A stretch of DNA of 64,000 nucleotides from Antrodiella citrinella (GCA_004802725.1 SGPM01000091.1:22942-86941), one strand, 5' to 3'; positions 15,667 through 27,471 are shown, numbered from the stretch's first letter. Numbers and translations are program-made. The notes: generated by a model not told the origin, from the sequence alone.

Positions 15667-17086
15667 ATGCCTGACACAAAATACCCTTTCTGGTGAGCTC
15701 GTCGTATCCTGTGTTTGTCTACCGAAGTGGTCCTGACGACAGGCTAATCAGGTTGGGAGGTCAGAATAACTTTCCGTGTCTACGTTGCTTGCTTGCTGAC
15801 GCGGTCATGCTTGTGAAGGTGTGGGGGCTTCTGGTGAGTACAACAAGTACTATCTTAATACCAAAACTAATAGCACGCAATACGTAGCTGCTGCAGTATG
15901 CACGCATCCTCTAGATCTGACCAAAGTGTATGTGAGCATCCGGATGATCGTCCATGCCCTCGCGCTGACGACCATCTGTCCACAGTCGAATGCAGACACT
16001 TGCACATTCAGATGTTAAACCACCATCAATGTTCTCAGTCATTCGTTACTCGATCTCACATTCAGGCTTTCGGAGTCTGTACACCGGTCTTTCCGCCTCC
16101 ATCTTCCGTCAGATGACCTACTCCTTGGTTCGTTTGGGAAGCTATGAGAATATTAAGGCAACCATCACCGAGAATGGTCCTGCATCCTCAGGTAAACTAT
16201 TACTAGCTGCCATGCTCGCCGGTGCCCTGGGCGGTATTGCGGGAAATCCTGCCGGTACGTCTTGATTCCGCGATGTATTATGGCGGGAAAGTAATTTCGG
16301 TGCATAGACATACTGTTGGTGCGCATGACGAGCGATATCACGCGTCCGCCAGAGCAGCAGTATAGATATTCAAACGCGCTACATGGTCTCATCAGTCTCA
16401 TTAAGAGCGAAGGTATCCAAGGCCTGATGAGGGGTCTCGGTACAAACACGGTCAGTCACCACCAGGTGCTTCTGTCGTTCAGTGTCTCATACATTTTTCT
16501 AGACGCGAGCTGTTCTCATGAATGTGTGTCCCATTCAATCTCACGTGTCCGCATTATTGACTAGTTATAGGGTTCGCAGGTCGGCTCGTAAGTCTATCTG
16601 TCCCAAATATGTGGGTCTTTCTTAGATGACCTTTGTTCGAACAGTTATGACTTTTTCAAAACAAACCTGTTGGCCAGACCGATTCCTCTGCTAAATTATC
16701 AGCTGCGCGACAACCTATACTGCCATGTCATTTCTAGCGTCCTTGCTGGGACCGTTGCGACGAGTGGGTGCATTTTTTCCTACTGAATTTTATCTCGGGC
16801 CTGAACGAACGCTATGCAGCTGTCTGCGCACCAGCAGACGTTCTCAGGTCTCGAGTCATGTCGGCATCAGGGAACGCTAGTCTAGTTGAGATCACCAGGG
16901 AGGCATTACAGAAGGAAGGACCTAGATTCCTTTTCAAAGGATGGACGCCAGCGTTTATTCGCCTTGCACCGAACACAGTACTCATGTTTGTGTTCTACGA
17001 GGTACGTAACGCCTTTGTATAGGAGACTCAGCGTTGACTGTCTGCTCTAGCAATTGAAGAAAGGCTGGCGTTCATTCCGCGCTTGA
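15667..17086 (+). CDS. DIC1: Mitochondrial dicarboxylate carrier
   Basis: Inner mitochondrial membrane exchanger of malate, succinate and phosphate, by similarity to Dic1/SLC25A10. Eleven exons can be read: 15667-15692, 15752-15759, 15819-15833, 15888-15927, 15986-16254, 16308-16450, 16503-16523, 16571-16587, 16645-16763, 16820-17001 and 17051-17086. The protein starts MPDTKYPFWLGGVGASAAAV. It has the three carrier repeats: THPLDLTKVRMQT, then NPADILLVRM as in Dic1 where the second signature is degenerate, and APADVLRSRVM. GFRSLYTGLSASIFRQMTYS and FKGWTPAFIRLAPNTV are typical even-helix segments. The length, about 300 residues, suits the family. The first 49 coding bases are spread over exons of 26, 8 and 15 nt, and two further exons are only 21 and 17 nt. 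The reading restores the family sequence across all of these junctions, which supports them. Confidence 0.93.
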
Positions 17087-17714
17087 TGAACCACCGTGGT
17101 TGTCGCGAGGAATCCCATACGTGAGGGCGTGCAGTAGATCCCCATTTCAGAGGTGTGGACTATGACTTTCTTTTCACTGGTTTCGTTGTGGGCTGTCTTT
17201 AGATGTCAACTCTAACTTACACCACCTGCAAAGTATGCTTGTCATCCTTAGACTACGATCTATCATTATCCGACCACCTTCACATGTTTTCTCTGTCACC
17301 ACACAATAGAAACTAGCAACCATTTCGCACATTTAAGTTATAACTTGACATACATGTAATACCTATCCCTACTCAATGGATGTGCTCACTTTGAGTATTT
17401 GAGACGGTGGACCAGTTGTACCTGTGACGAGATCCTCGATGCACAAATACTTATGGCATTCGGAGTGGAGATTCGGTTGCTATGAACTAGTATGAAGACA
17501 TACATATAAGTTAGCGTACACCGGTAAGTAGTAGCAAATAACTATCTTGAACTTGCCAGTCGTTTCCGTTCGAATTCTCTCGAAAGTTTGCCAAACTTGA
17601 ACTTGACCGTGACTCGCGTTGGGCGTCTACTGATCGACTGGTAGGACTTGGGGAAGTTATAGCTCACGCTTCACGTTCACTTCTCTGAACTTGCTCTGGA
17701 CCTTTTCGAACGCG
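17087..17714. other. DIC1 3' region and ROK1 promoter
   Basis: These 628 bp lie between two genes on the same strand. AT-rich DNA at 17200-17560 fits a 3' UTR and spacer. No open frame with family similarity and no repeat is seen. Confidence 0.45.
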
Positions 17715-19835
17715 ATGGAAGCATTTCATCTGTTGACTCGCGGCGGAGCAACCTTCAACAAGAAAAGATTTGAGAACGACGTACAACTCTTCAATGTGAG
17801 TTATGTTGGTTGAGCCTTGCACACTTTGTTCTAACGGAAGAAACAGAAGTCGAAAAAGCCAACGGCTGGTAGCAGAACTTCACAAGATTCGGAACTCCCT
17901 GCAGAGCTTGACTTCTTCAAGTACGCTCAAGCTGGTCCGTCGAAACGAAAAGCAGATCCAAAGAAAGGTCCGACCGCAAAGAGACAGAAGACTGAGGCGA
18001 GCGACTCCGAAGAGGAAGATGTGGAGCAGGCAGCGCCGCTCATGGGTGGACACCGTGTAACAGTGAAGGGGAAAGACGTTCCAGAAGTTGCGGAAACTTT
18101 CAAAAGTCTCCAATCCAGGTATGACTTGAGCTCGCTGCTATTGAGCAATCTGGAGAAGAGCGGGTATCACCAGCCAACTGGAATTCAAGCGCATGGCATT
18201 CCAATATTACTAGAGGTGAGTTTCTCAACATCACGTTCCCTTTTATGTATCTATAACATGTTTCCCGCAGGATCGTGACCTAGTCGCCATCTCGCCCACC
18301 GGTACCGGAAAGACGTTGTCCTACCTCTTACCCATCATGTCCTCGCTCTCTGCTCCCGCTTCGTCTTCCAAACAGGATACTGGAAAAGGTGTTCGCGCTC
18401 TTGTTCTCGCACCCACCCGAGAGTTATCACATCAAATCCATAACGAATGCCTGAAACTCGCTCAAGGGCGGAAATGGAAGATTGTTCTGTTCAGTAAAGC
18501 GACGGCCGGCAACTTGAACGACGAAAACGTACGGGACAAAGTAGGCGAGTCGATTTGAACGAGACCATCTTTGTCCGTTTGCTGAATATCCGTGTAGATA
18601 TCATTATCAGTACACCTCTGCGTCTAGTTGCAGCGATGCAGTCAAGTCAAGTAGCGTTGGACAAGTAAGTATACTGTTGCACTTACTAGTCTCAATCTGA
18701 TGCGTTACTATAGTGTCCAACATATCGTTCTGGATGAAGCGGATCGCATGCTCGACTCAGAATTCCTGTTTCAAGTGCAAGAAGTCATCGCTGCATGCAG
18801 CCATTCTAACGTCCAGAAAGCTGTGTTCAGCGCGACACTACCGTCCGGCGTAGAAAAGATTGCCCTGGATATGCTGGACAACCCTATACGACTAGTGGTT
18901 GGATTGAAGTGAGTCTCGATCGGTCGTCCTCAAGCACGAGTGATTCTGATGTTCCGATCCCCTGCAGGGATACTCCGCTCCCACTTATTGCTCAGTCGCT
19001 CAAGTACGTTGCCGATGACGCGTCCAAAGTGCCAACGCTTCTGCAGTACCTCTCTCAACCATACAATCCACCTGTGCTTATATTTGTTTCGACACAAGAC
19101 CGTGCGACGTCTTTGGCGGAGGAACTGATTATCAACGGAACTCAGAATGTAGATCATCTGCATGCAGGCATGACCAAGAAAGAGAGGGACGACGCGATCA
19201 GTAGGATGAGGCAAGGCCTCAGCTGGGTCATGGTATGCACAGAAGTCATGGCGCGAGGCATGGATTTCAAGGGTGTGCGCGAGGTCATCAACTATGACTT
19301 TCCGCAGAGTGTACAAAGCTACGTCCATCGAATCGGTGAGCCTGTCCGTTCTGCGCTTGGACTGGCTACTGAGGGTCGATTTCAGGTCGCACTGGACGTA
19401 TGGGTCGTGAGGGTAAAGCGGTCACTTTTTTCACTGATGAAGATGGTCCATTCTTGAAAACGTATGTGACCCGTCCTTCGTATCCTCCGTTTCTGACCAA
19501 TCATTTCCAGAATCGCGAATGTTCTACTACAATCTGGCTCATCTGTTCCAGAGTGGATGACCAAGCTACCAAAGCCTTCGAAGATGAAACGCAAGCAGAT
19601 GGGTAAGGTCAAGCGACCAGAGCATGTACAGGCAGCCCAGCGACTCGGACGCTCGGATGCCTTGAAGAAGAGGTACGTGCAAACTCCGTGTATTCCTCGT
19701 TGTGTGTTCTGATGTCGGATGATAACTTACAGGGACATGATTGCTGGGTCAAAGCGTAGAAAGGAGAAAGAGACGGAACCAGTCAGTGTTTTCAGCAGCG
19801 GGGCGCACGAGGGAGAGGAGGGTGACTCAAACTGA
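17715..19835 (+). CDS. ROK1: DEAD-box RNA helicase ROK1/DDX52
   Basis: Nucleolar ATP-dependent helicase for 18S rRNA processing in the small-subunit processome. It starts MEAFHLLTRGGATFNKKRF, as Rok1 proteins do, followed by a basic and acidic linker. The helicase core begins with SGYHQPTGIQAHGIPILL (Q motif). It continues with Walker A SPTGTGKT, LAPTRELSHQI, STPLRLVAAM, DEAD in VLDEADRML, SAT in FSATLPSGVE, and LIFVSTQDRATSLAEEL. It closes with MARGMDFKGVREVINYDFP and HRIGRTGRAG (this last split by an intron near 19340). The C-terminus is lysine-rich (KMKRKQMGKVKRP) and ends with SSGAHEGEEGDSN and TGA at 19833-19835. At least seven short introns are apparent. The only oddity is a second DEAD-box gene lying two genes from SUB2; they belong to different subfamilies, so this is not a tandem duplication. 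Confidence 0.93.
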
Positions 19836-20148
19836 CTCGACGAGATGCCTTGTTAGAGATCCCTGGGATAGCTGACTGTATTCCCGTTTCCTGCCCCCTT
19901 GACTTAGTCTGATATTGCATGCAGGCTTCCAGCACATACGAGTGGCTCAGCCATGAAGGATACATACGCATATGCGAGTCCATCCGATCGCATCTCCTCG
20001 TCGCCAAAAATCAAAACCATCGACCCAGCGCGCCGTGATCGAGATATATCAAGCATCCGATTTCATGTTCTGGGCCGAAGTAGTGCTTTGTCCAGTTTAT
20101 TCATTATCGGAAGCGCAGCTGTGCAACACTCGTGAGCGTATGGGAATA

Positions 20149-20175
20149 TAGCCCTGCTTTATTACCACATCATGG
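20149..20175 (+). repeat. Left arm of spaced inverted repeat
   Basis: The sequence beginning TAGCCCTGCTTTATTA is repeated on the opposite strand at 20664-20690. 24 of 27 positions match and the arms are separated by 488 bp. Confidence 0.6.
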
Positions 20176-20663
20176 TCTCCTCGGTTTGTCCGGTCATGAT
20201 GTGCTACTCAGAAGAGGCCGGCAACAGTTTGGTCTGATTTCTTCCGGTCCTCGTGTAAGTAATATCTCACTACATCAATCATTCTAGGACTTTTGGGCTA
20301 CTCTTAGGAATGCGTTACATTGCGGGGAATCTTGAGTGTCGTTCGAGAGATGACTTCCAGTGCACGAATTTCGCAGTACGTCTTTTTCTCTCATGGAGGA
20401 TTTGCGATTGACCGCGTCCGGAAGGCAGCGGTGGTGAACAATAAATTGTAGACCAATGGGTCGAGTCAAGGTCAAGCACCGCTGAGCGCTTAGTCGTAAG
20501 TGATTCCCGACCACGCAATCTGCCGCGGAGGGTCTGTTTGAGCCACTCCTAGATCTGGATAAAAAGTCAGACATGGTTTTGTCTCCAATGCTCAGGCCCG
20601 TCACGCTTCTGCTCAAATGAAGGCCGATGCTCTGGCAACCGTTCTCAAACCGCCTCATGGAAG

Positions 20664-20690
20664 CCACGAAGTGATAATAAAGCAGGGCTA
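20664..20690 (-). repeat. Right arm of spaced inverted repeat
   Basis: Reverse-complement partner of 20149-20175. The mismatches are at positions 17, 21 and 24 of the arm. Both arms can encode ALLYYH in one frame, so the pair may come from a duplicated, inverted coding fragment rather than a transposon end. Confidence 0.6.
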
Positions 20691-20877
20691 AAGGCCCACA
20701 CTCATAATCCAGTTTGGGATACGCTTTGGATACGGTATGGATACTGATTATGTGTGCATCTTCCGTTGCATTCAAAAGCCGTGGTCGAGCATGAGGGGGG
20801 CAGAACAAAGGCTTTCCCCGCTCTTGCTCGAACTCGCCTCTACACACTGTTGAGCGTTGACCTTCTCCACATTCACC

Positions 20878-22345
20878 ATGCCAGCCATCCGTAACCTGGA
20901 CATTCGTCGTTCTCGCCGTCTCTCTAGGCTGCCACCTCGTGCTGAAATCAGTGAGTTGTGATGATTACCTTTGCATTGACCTGTAGCTGAGACACACTAG
21001 GCAACGAAGACTACGATGCGGACGAGATCCAGCTTCTCTGTGCAGCGAATGAGCGTCCAGCCGCTGGTTCTGAACAACTTTCTTCTTCCCTCGCGGCAGA
21101 TCTGCCAGCTATCGACACTTCAGAAATTTCCACTACTGCTCCTCCATCACCAGCATTTCTTGCTCTTCAGTCGTCTTCTCATTCGCGCAAGAAGAACCCC
21201 GATCGCGTTCCCCGTCCGGCCAACGCATTCATGTGCTACCGTTCCGCCTTTTGCTTGAAGGAGAAGCAGAAGGTGGACGCCGAACGCGATCACCGCAGGA
21301 TCAGCTGCATCGCGGCCCAGAAGTGGCGCGGCCTCTCAGAGAAGCAGCGTGCTCCTTACAAGCTTCTCGCCGAAGAAGTCAAACGTCGTCACGCCGAGAA
21401 GTATCCTGGGTACAAGTTTTCGCCGGGGTATAAGAAGGCGAGGGCGACGGTCACTGTCAGATCTGACCGCCGGAACCCATGCAAGCCGGAGCTTGTGTCT
21501 CCACTGCTGGAGGTTGAAAGCGTTGAGCCTGAGCGCGTGGAACGTGTTATCAAGGAGGAGATGGACGTGGACTTCTTTGCAGCTCCTGTTCTCCAGTCTT
21601 TGCGCCCAGCAGCGAGACAGCGTAAGGGGCGCAAGCAACCTTACAAGCCGCGTCGTGTTCCCAAGGCCAAGGCCTATCCTCCCAATCCAGTCATTTACGA
21701 GCCCGTCTTTACCATCAACCAGGCTATGCCTACCCTCGACCAGGAAGAGCTCATCGTGGACCCCACCGTCAGCCTGGCGGAATCTACTGTGGATCAAGCG
21801 GAAGTCGACTACGTTCCGACACATGAGATCCCTCCATTGGACCTCAACTCGTCGGGAAGAGAGCCCAAGGTATGTCGACAGACTATCTCTTGATGCTGTC
21901 ATGCTGATTGTACTACCCTCCACAGACAGAGTTGAAGCTAGAGCCCACGTTTCCGGGAAAAAGCAATGCGTACTACCACGCCGGATTCATGAGCAAGAAG
22001 TTCATGCCAGGACCTTCCACCATGCTTTCTCGATCCGACGAGCGCCCCGACGTGATGCTGTCTCCTCAACCCCCATGGTACGCTTCGCCCCTTCTCGACC
22101 CATCCCATCCCGACGTCGCGTCGTCTCCCCAGTCTTCCTGGTATTCTTCGCCTGGAACGCCTGTATTCACCAACCTCGATCCATTCTCCACACTGCCGAG
22201 AGCCTTTGGTGAAGGAGACGACGACGAGTACACCCAAATGAGGTACCAGCTGCTCTGTGGCGGTCGATCTCACGACGCCGTCGACCCTTTGGACACCTCC
22301 GGCGGCGAGTTCAGCGAGTGGCTGGTTGATCCTGCGGACTTGTAA
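20878..22345 (+). CDS. HMG-box (MATA-type) DNA-binding protein
   Basis: Sequence-specific nuclear regulator of the fungal MATA_HMG/SOX-like class. Three exons: the first runs MPAIRNLDIRRSRRLSRLPP up to an intron at about 20951-21000, a long second exon ends at about 21869, and the third resumes at TELKLEPTFPG near 21927. The HMG box lies around residues 105-180: RVPRPANAFMCYRS, then HRRISCIAAQKWRGLSEKQR and YKLLAEEVKRRHAEKYPGYKF. This is the complete three-helix pattern, with the N-terminal RPANAF contact region. A basic stretch (RQRKGRKQPYKPRRVPK) may be a nuclear localisation signal. The C-terminal part is Pro/Ser-rich with several PQxxWYxSP units and an acidic end, as in transactivators. 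In basidiomycetes such proteins control sexual development or stress genes; which applies here cannot be told. No homeodomain or pheromone gene lies nearby, so this is not an obvious mating-type locus. Confidence 0.88.
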
Positions 22346-22615
22346 ACGTTGAACGTTGAGGAGTCTCCATCTTCCGATCATGTTCCCCATTTCATGCTAT
22401 CGACCCACTTTGATATTCGTTTTCATTTTCTCACAAGTAGCTTTCCATCATCCGTCTATCTTGCCGTCTCCAATCAACACCACTACTCATAACGTCCTGT
22501 GTCCTCTGTACAATGCGTCTTCTCAAGGTGTAGCCCAATTTATTGACATGTACTGTATGCTGTATGTCTGACACTAGAACCAAATCAACAAACTAAGTTA
22601 TTGCTCGTTCGAACG

Positions 22616-24829
22616 TCATGTCGTGTCGTCACTTGTCTTCGCTTTCTTTGGTACGTGGGATGAATCCGCGCCGCCACCCCGTTTCGTCTTGACTTTTGGC
22701 TGACGTGCGCTGCTAGAGGGTGCGGAGGATACCACGATAGTACCGGAGGCCTGCTCAGCACACAACCATTCTTCGCACTCAGCCTTTGTGCCGTGTGGAT
22801 GCTCCAGCTCCCAGACAGTCACTCGAGAGAGCACGTCGGTCATCCAAGGGCCTGGCCTCTCTGCGTTGAGAATTCGGACTACCTCGTGACCCTGGAGAAA
22901 ATGTAAGCGGTATGTGGCATGTCTCATGGGAAAACTCACGTCGAGGATGGTCTTCGCTTCAACTGTTGAGAGTAGGTCTAGTGCTTCCGCGCGCGAAACG
23001 AACGCGTTATACGCGTCAACACGGCCGACAGCTTTCTCGACTGTAGAGAGTGCACGAATTCAGATCAGTATTCGTTCCCGTCGCCAGAGAAATATACACA
23101 CCGTCGAAATTGTCTGTCTGAGGATCCCACAGAGGTACAAGTTCACATACCAAAGAGAACAGGAGCGAGGAGGACCAGTGTGAGCCAGTATGAGGATTGT
23201 GAACACGCTTGTCCTTTAGTAGCAGACCTATGGGCGCGACATACTCAGCAGCTGACGACTAGAGATAAAGGTTGTTCGTACCTATTGACACTCTCTCTCT
23301 TTGTGATCCTATGTGTGCCTCAATGGTCGGTGGTAGAAGGTCTGCACCAGCGAACAAGATGGGTATACCGTCCAGGTAGTGGTTTTGTGACCCGAGCTTC
23401 GTGCTCTCTCGAATTGCGGCGTCCACTGCCGGCAGTATCTTCTTCTTCCTGTCCTGATATGTGATGCCATGGAATGGGCGTAGGGCGCACGCAAGGTAGA
23501 GCCTTGCTCGGGCTCCTTTTTCCGAGATAGCACCCTTCAGGAGAGGGTGGAGAGGAGGTAGCGAGTCACTGGATGTTTCCGTCAAGACATGGAGGATTGA
23601 GGCTGCTGCAAATGCAATATGTGATGGTGCTGGAGGGGAGGACAGTTCTGTGGTCACGGTGTTCGGAATGTGGAATATCGCATCGTAGAGGGATAGATCG
23701 TGTATCAAACGAACAGCTCGGAGGGGATCGCGACCTAACGCGAATAACTTAGTATTGATCGTTGAATGGTATTCTATACTCACCTTTCATCATTTTGTCA
23801 ATTTCTTCGCCAACACGCTCTCTGCTTATTTTGTGTCTCAAAGCATCCTGAAATCAAATGGTAAGCTCTTGAACATACGTGATGGGACGCCGACTGACTT
23901 GAATTTCTGGATCTTTCATGGATGTCTCCAATAACGACTCCAACTCGAAGCCAAACCTGCTAGCAAAGCGGATGCATCTGAGGACCCTGAGTGGATCGTC
24001 CATGAACGTCTCTCTTGGGGGCAACGGCGTCCGTATAACTCCAGCTTTGAGATCTGTCATGCCCTACTATATCAATTGAGCGGAGTCGACAGATACGAAG
24101 CATGCGCCGCGTGCCTTCTGAGTAAAATCCTCGACCAATCGCGAATGCACATTATAGAAAAGAGAATTGATTGTAATGTCTCGCCGCAATGCATCTTGCA
24201 ATGGTGTCCCAAATGCCTATCAATTCGCAGAAGAACCAGTCAATTCGTTTGAGCGTGAGTAGAGTATGTCCAGTACTTACGACTTGCGTTGGTATGCGAC
24301 TGTCTTCTGCGTACTCCTCGGACCGTAGGTTCACAAAGTCCAGCTCCAAACCAAGGATAGTTGTTCGAGCGGTTTCAAGATGCTTTGAACGGTCAGGGTT
24401 GCTTTCAATCTTGGCTATCTTTTCGACTTCGATCTTCTTGACGTTGGCACAGAACTCGACAAGATTCTCAGCGAACGGCATGCCCATTATCGAGTCAAGT
24501 GCAATATCAATATCATTACTAGGAGATCCCAACAACTGGTGGATACATGATCGTCATGAGATATAGCCCAGACGAGGAGACGATACGTAGATATTGACCT
24601 TGTCCCTCACCCAACCACCTGCTACCCTACAGGTCGTCTCTGAGCCCTTCGCGGTCTTCATCCACTGAGAGCACTCGTCCAGTAGAGTGCAGAGATCACT
24701 CTCGACATCCGTGAGCTGTACGTGAGCATTGTCGGGGAGATATATCCTCGAGTGCGTCCTGGCTTGGAACGATATGGTACGAGCCATGATGGAGATGTGC
24801 CGTCTGGATATGAAACGACGGATGAGCAT
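22616..24829 (-). CDS. CCA1: CCA-adding tRNA nucleotidyltransferase
   Basis: Adds or repairs the 3' CCA end of tRNAs. It is a class II nucleotidyltransferase of the poly(A)-polymerase head-domain family. The catalytic region reads RVAGGWVRDKLLGSPSNDIDIAL, with the G-G/DxD metal site. It is followed by LELDFVNLRSEEY, the specificity motifs FGTPLQDALRRDITINSLFY and DPLRVLRCIRFASRFGFELE, then IQDALRHKISRERVGEEIDK. The tail is basic and low-complexity (VKTKRGGGADSSHVPKKAKT), probably nuclear targeting. There are two possible starts. Met1 at 24829 begins MLIRRFISRRHISIM, rich in Arg and hydroxylated residues like a mitochondrial presequence. Met15 at 24787 would give the cytosolic/nuclear form. 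Yeast CCA1 is known to use alternative ATGs in this way; here that is inference. It shares a 221-bp promoter with VAC8. Confidence 0.93.
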
Positions 24830-25050
24830 GGACCTCGACTCTACCAGGTGAGTTAAGAAATTCTTGAGGTGAGACGAACCGAACCGTTCGGAACTTGCCG
24901 TGAACTCATGTTTAATGCTTCTCCGCCTGTGTCTGCTACTCTACTCCTTCTTGCGTTTCTCCTCCTCGTCGCCCATTCTCCTGCCTCCTACACACAAAAG
25001 TGTTACGTTCTGTTCACTACTCTTGGCGATTTTGTGATTAGTGCAGAGGA
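24830..25050. promoter_or_regulatory. Bidirectional CCA1/VAC8 promoter
   Basis: 221 bp separate the divergent starts of CCA1 (minus) and VAC8 (plus). The half next to VAC8 is pyrimidine-rich (24920-24990), like a basidiomycete core promoter or 5' UTR. No TATA box is obvious. Confidence 0.5.
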
Positions 25051-27471
25051 ATGGGTGCCGTTTCTAGTTGCTGCGACTCTTGCTGTGCGTCGTCTTTAAC
25101 CAACTCTGTTGGTGCACTCTACTAATCATATTTTGTTGCTTCACGCGCAGTCTCATCGCGGAGGTCTCAATCTTATGAGCCTCTGCTCCTGGAGAATGAA
25201 CGGGAAGCTGTCGCTGATCTGCTCCAATACCTGGAGAGTACGTGCTCTCCGACCTGTTGTTCCTTACAGCCTCGTTGACGTTTTTGCATTCAGATCGAAC
25301 GCAAACCAACTTTTTCGAGGGAGATCCACTTTCCGCATTGACCACACTCTCCTTTTCTGACAACGTAGACCTACAACGGAGTGCTGCCTTAGCTTTTGCC
25401 GAGATTACGGAGAAGGAAGTGCGCCAAGTTGGCCGTGACACACTCGACCCCATCCTCTTCTTACTCAGCAGTCATGATACCGAGGTACAGCGAGCGGCGA
25501 GTGCTGCGCTAGGGAACTTGGCCGTGAACAGTGCGCAGTTTTTGGTCAATTTCCTGTTTGTCCAACTAATTCAACGTTGTCTAGCCGACAATAAACTCCT
25601 CATCGTGAAACTCGGCGGTCTTGAACCACTCATCCGCCAAATGCTGAGTCCAAATGTCGAAGTGCAATGCAATGCAGTCGGTTGTGTGACTAACTTGGCA
25701 ACACACGGTCAGTAGTCTCGTGTTCATGTGCGAGTGTTGAACTCATGGTAGTCTGTCCTCCAGACGATAACAAGACGAAGATCGCCAAGTCGGGTGCTCT
25801 CGTGCCTTTGACACGCCTTGCGCGGTCGAAAGACATGCGTGTCCAGCGTAATGCTACAGGTGCCCTCCTCAACATGACCCACTCTGGTAAGTTGACTTTC
25901 ACTCTATCTTATTCGCGCACTCAATATTCTGCTTAGACGACAACAGGCAACAGCTCGTGAATGCTGGTGCCATTCCTGTACTTGTTAGCCTATTGACTTC
26001 ATCCGACACCGACGTTCAGTATTACTGCACAACGGCACTCAGCAATATTGCTGTAGACGGTACGTATTGTCAATTCAGATTCCAGTTCTGTCACTAACAA
26101 TTCTTCTCTCACAGGTGTCAATCGTAAGAAGCTGGCGCAGAGCGAACCTAAGCTTGTCACCAGCCTCGTTCATCTCATGGACAGCCCAAGTCTGAAGGTC
26201 CAATGTCAAGCTGCCTTGGCGCTGCGTAATCTGGCTAGCGATGGTGCGTGACTAAAACATGCCTTGTCCGCCATTCTTCCCGACTAATTCATGCTACAGA
26301 GAAGTATCAACTTGAGATTGTCAAAGCTGATGGACTGCAATCACTTTTGCGACTTCTGCAGTCCGCGTACCTCCCGCTCATCTTGTCCTCCGCCGCTTGT
26401 GTTCGGAACGTCTCCATACATCCCCAGAACGAGTCCCCGATCATCGAGTCTGGGTTCCTTCAACCCCTCATCAACCTTCTGTCATTTAAAGACAACGAGG
26501 AAGTTCAGTGTCACGCGATCTCCACCCTCCGCAATCTCGCGGCGAGCTCGGAGAAGAACAAGCAGGCGATTGTTAAAGCGGGTGCTGTGCAGAGTATCAA
26601 GGAGTTGGTACTGGATGTCCCTATGAACGTACAGAGTGAGATGACAGCGTGCGTGGCGGTATTGGCCTTGAGTGGTAAGTACGCTCGACTTATGGAAGTG
26701 TGATGTGTATGCTGATTCTATACAGATGAGCTCAAGGGTCAATTGCTAGAGATGGGTGTGTGCGAGGTCCTCATACCTCTAACCAACTCACACAGTTCCG
26801 AAGTACAAGGCAACAGTGCTGCTGCTTTGGGCAACCTGTCCTCCAAGGGTGCGTAATTCGTTTGTCTTCCCACGATCTTTCACTCATCTTGTGGTATATA
26901 GACGGTCGAACAACAAACGACGACTACTCTGCGTTCAACGATGTCTGGGATAAGCCGGAGGGTGGCATGCATCAGTATCTGTATCGCTTCTTGACCAGCG
27001 CCGACGCTACATTCCAACACATCGCTGTATGGACCATTGTTCAACTACTAGAGTCATCGGGTGAGTGACGTGGCGATTTAAGCATAATCTATTGCTGATC
27101 TTTGACGTCGATTAGATCCTCAACTCACGAGCAACATTCGCAGCTCCCCCATTCTCATCCCCAATATCCGTCAACTTGCGAAGACACGGACGTCAACTCC
27201 GACATCTTCCGCCGGCGGCACGCCTCGGTCACATCGGTCACAGAGTCAATCGTATCAGGAGACTGAGACGGGCGATGGTCAGGGAGAAATTCAGCTGCTT
27301 GCTCGTCGGATCTTGGAGTTGACAGATCACGATGGTGACGGTTCTATGACCCCTAGCGCAGCGGCGTCTCAAATTCATCCCGGTACTTCGGTCGGAACGG
27401 AGAGCATACGAGATCACGAGGAGCTGAGGAAGAGTGTTAGAGAAGCATTTGCAGGGAGCTCTGGACACTAG
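25051..27471 (+). CDS. VAC8: Vacuolar armadillo-repeat protein Vac8
   Basis: Lipid-anchored armadillo adaptor on the vacuole membrane, used in vacuole inheritance and fusion, nucleus-vacuole junctions and selective autophagy. The N-terminus [11 protein letters not shown] has Gly2 for myristoylation and nearby cysteines for palmitoylation. After intron 1 comes [20 protein letters not shown], then tandem armadillo repeats starting [20 protein letters not shown] and [14 protein letters not shown]. Later repeats include [45 protein letters not shown] and [15 protein letters not shown]. After the repeats a tail of about 100 residues carries [19 protein letters not shown] and DHDGDGSMT, ending in SSGH and TAG at 27469-27471. 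The intron near 25529-25582 is 54 nt and stop-free in frame; splicing it gives AVNTDNKLLIV, matching the family. About ten short introns are present. Confidence 0.95.

Larger units (their letters stand above)
19836..20877. other. Intergenic segment with an inverted repeat
   Basis: These 1.04 kb lie between ROK1 and the HMG-box gene. A 27-bp sequence occurs once in each orientation (20149-20175 and 20664-20690, three mismatches). A 187-codon minus-strand open frame (20284-20847) shows no recognised family. I regard the segment as promoter and spacer plus possible foldback-element remains. Confidence 0.45.

Noticed and set aside
20284..20847. 187-codon minus-strand open frame
   Set aside because: No domain, signal peptide or family resemblance, unremarkable codon use, and it spans one arm of the inverted repeat. 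I keep it only as a note.
20878..22345. HMG-box gene as a mating-type locus
   Set aside because: Basidiomycete mating loci are marked by homeodomain pairs or pheromone/receptor genes; none is near, and the 7TM genes are not STE3-like.
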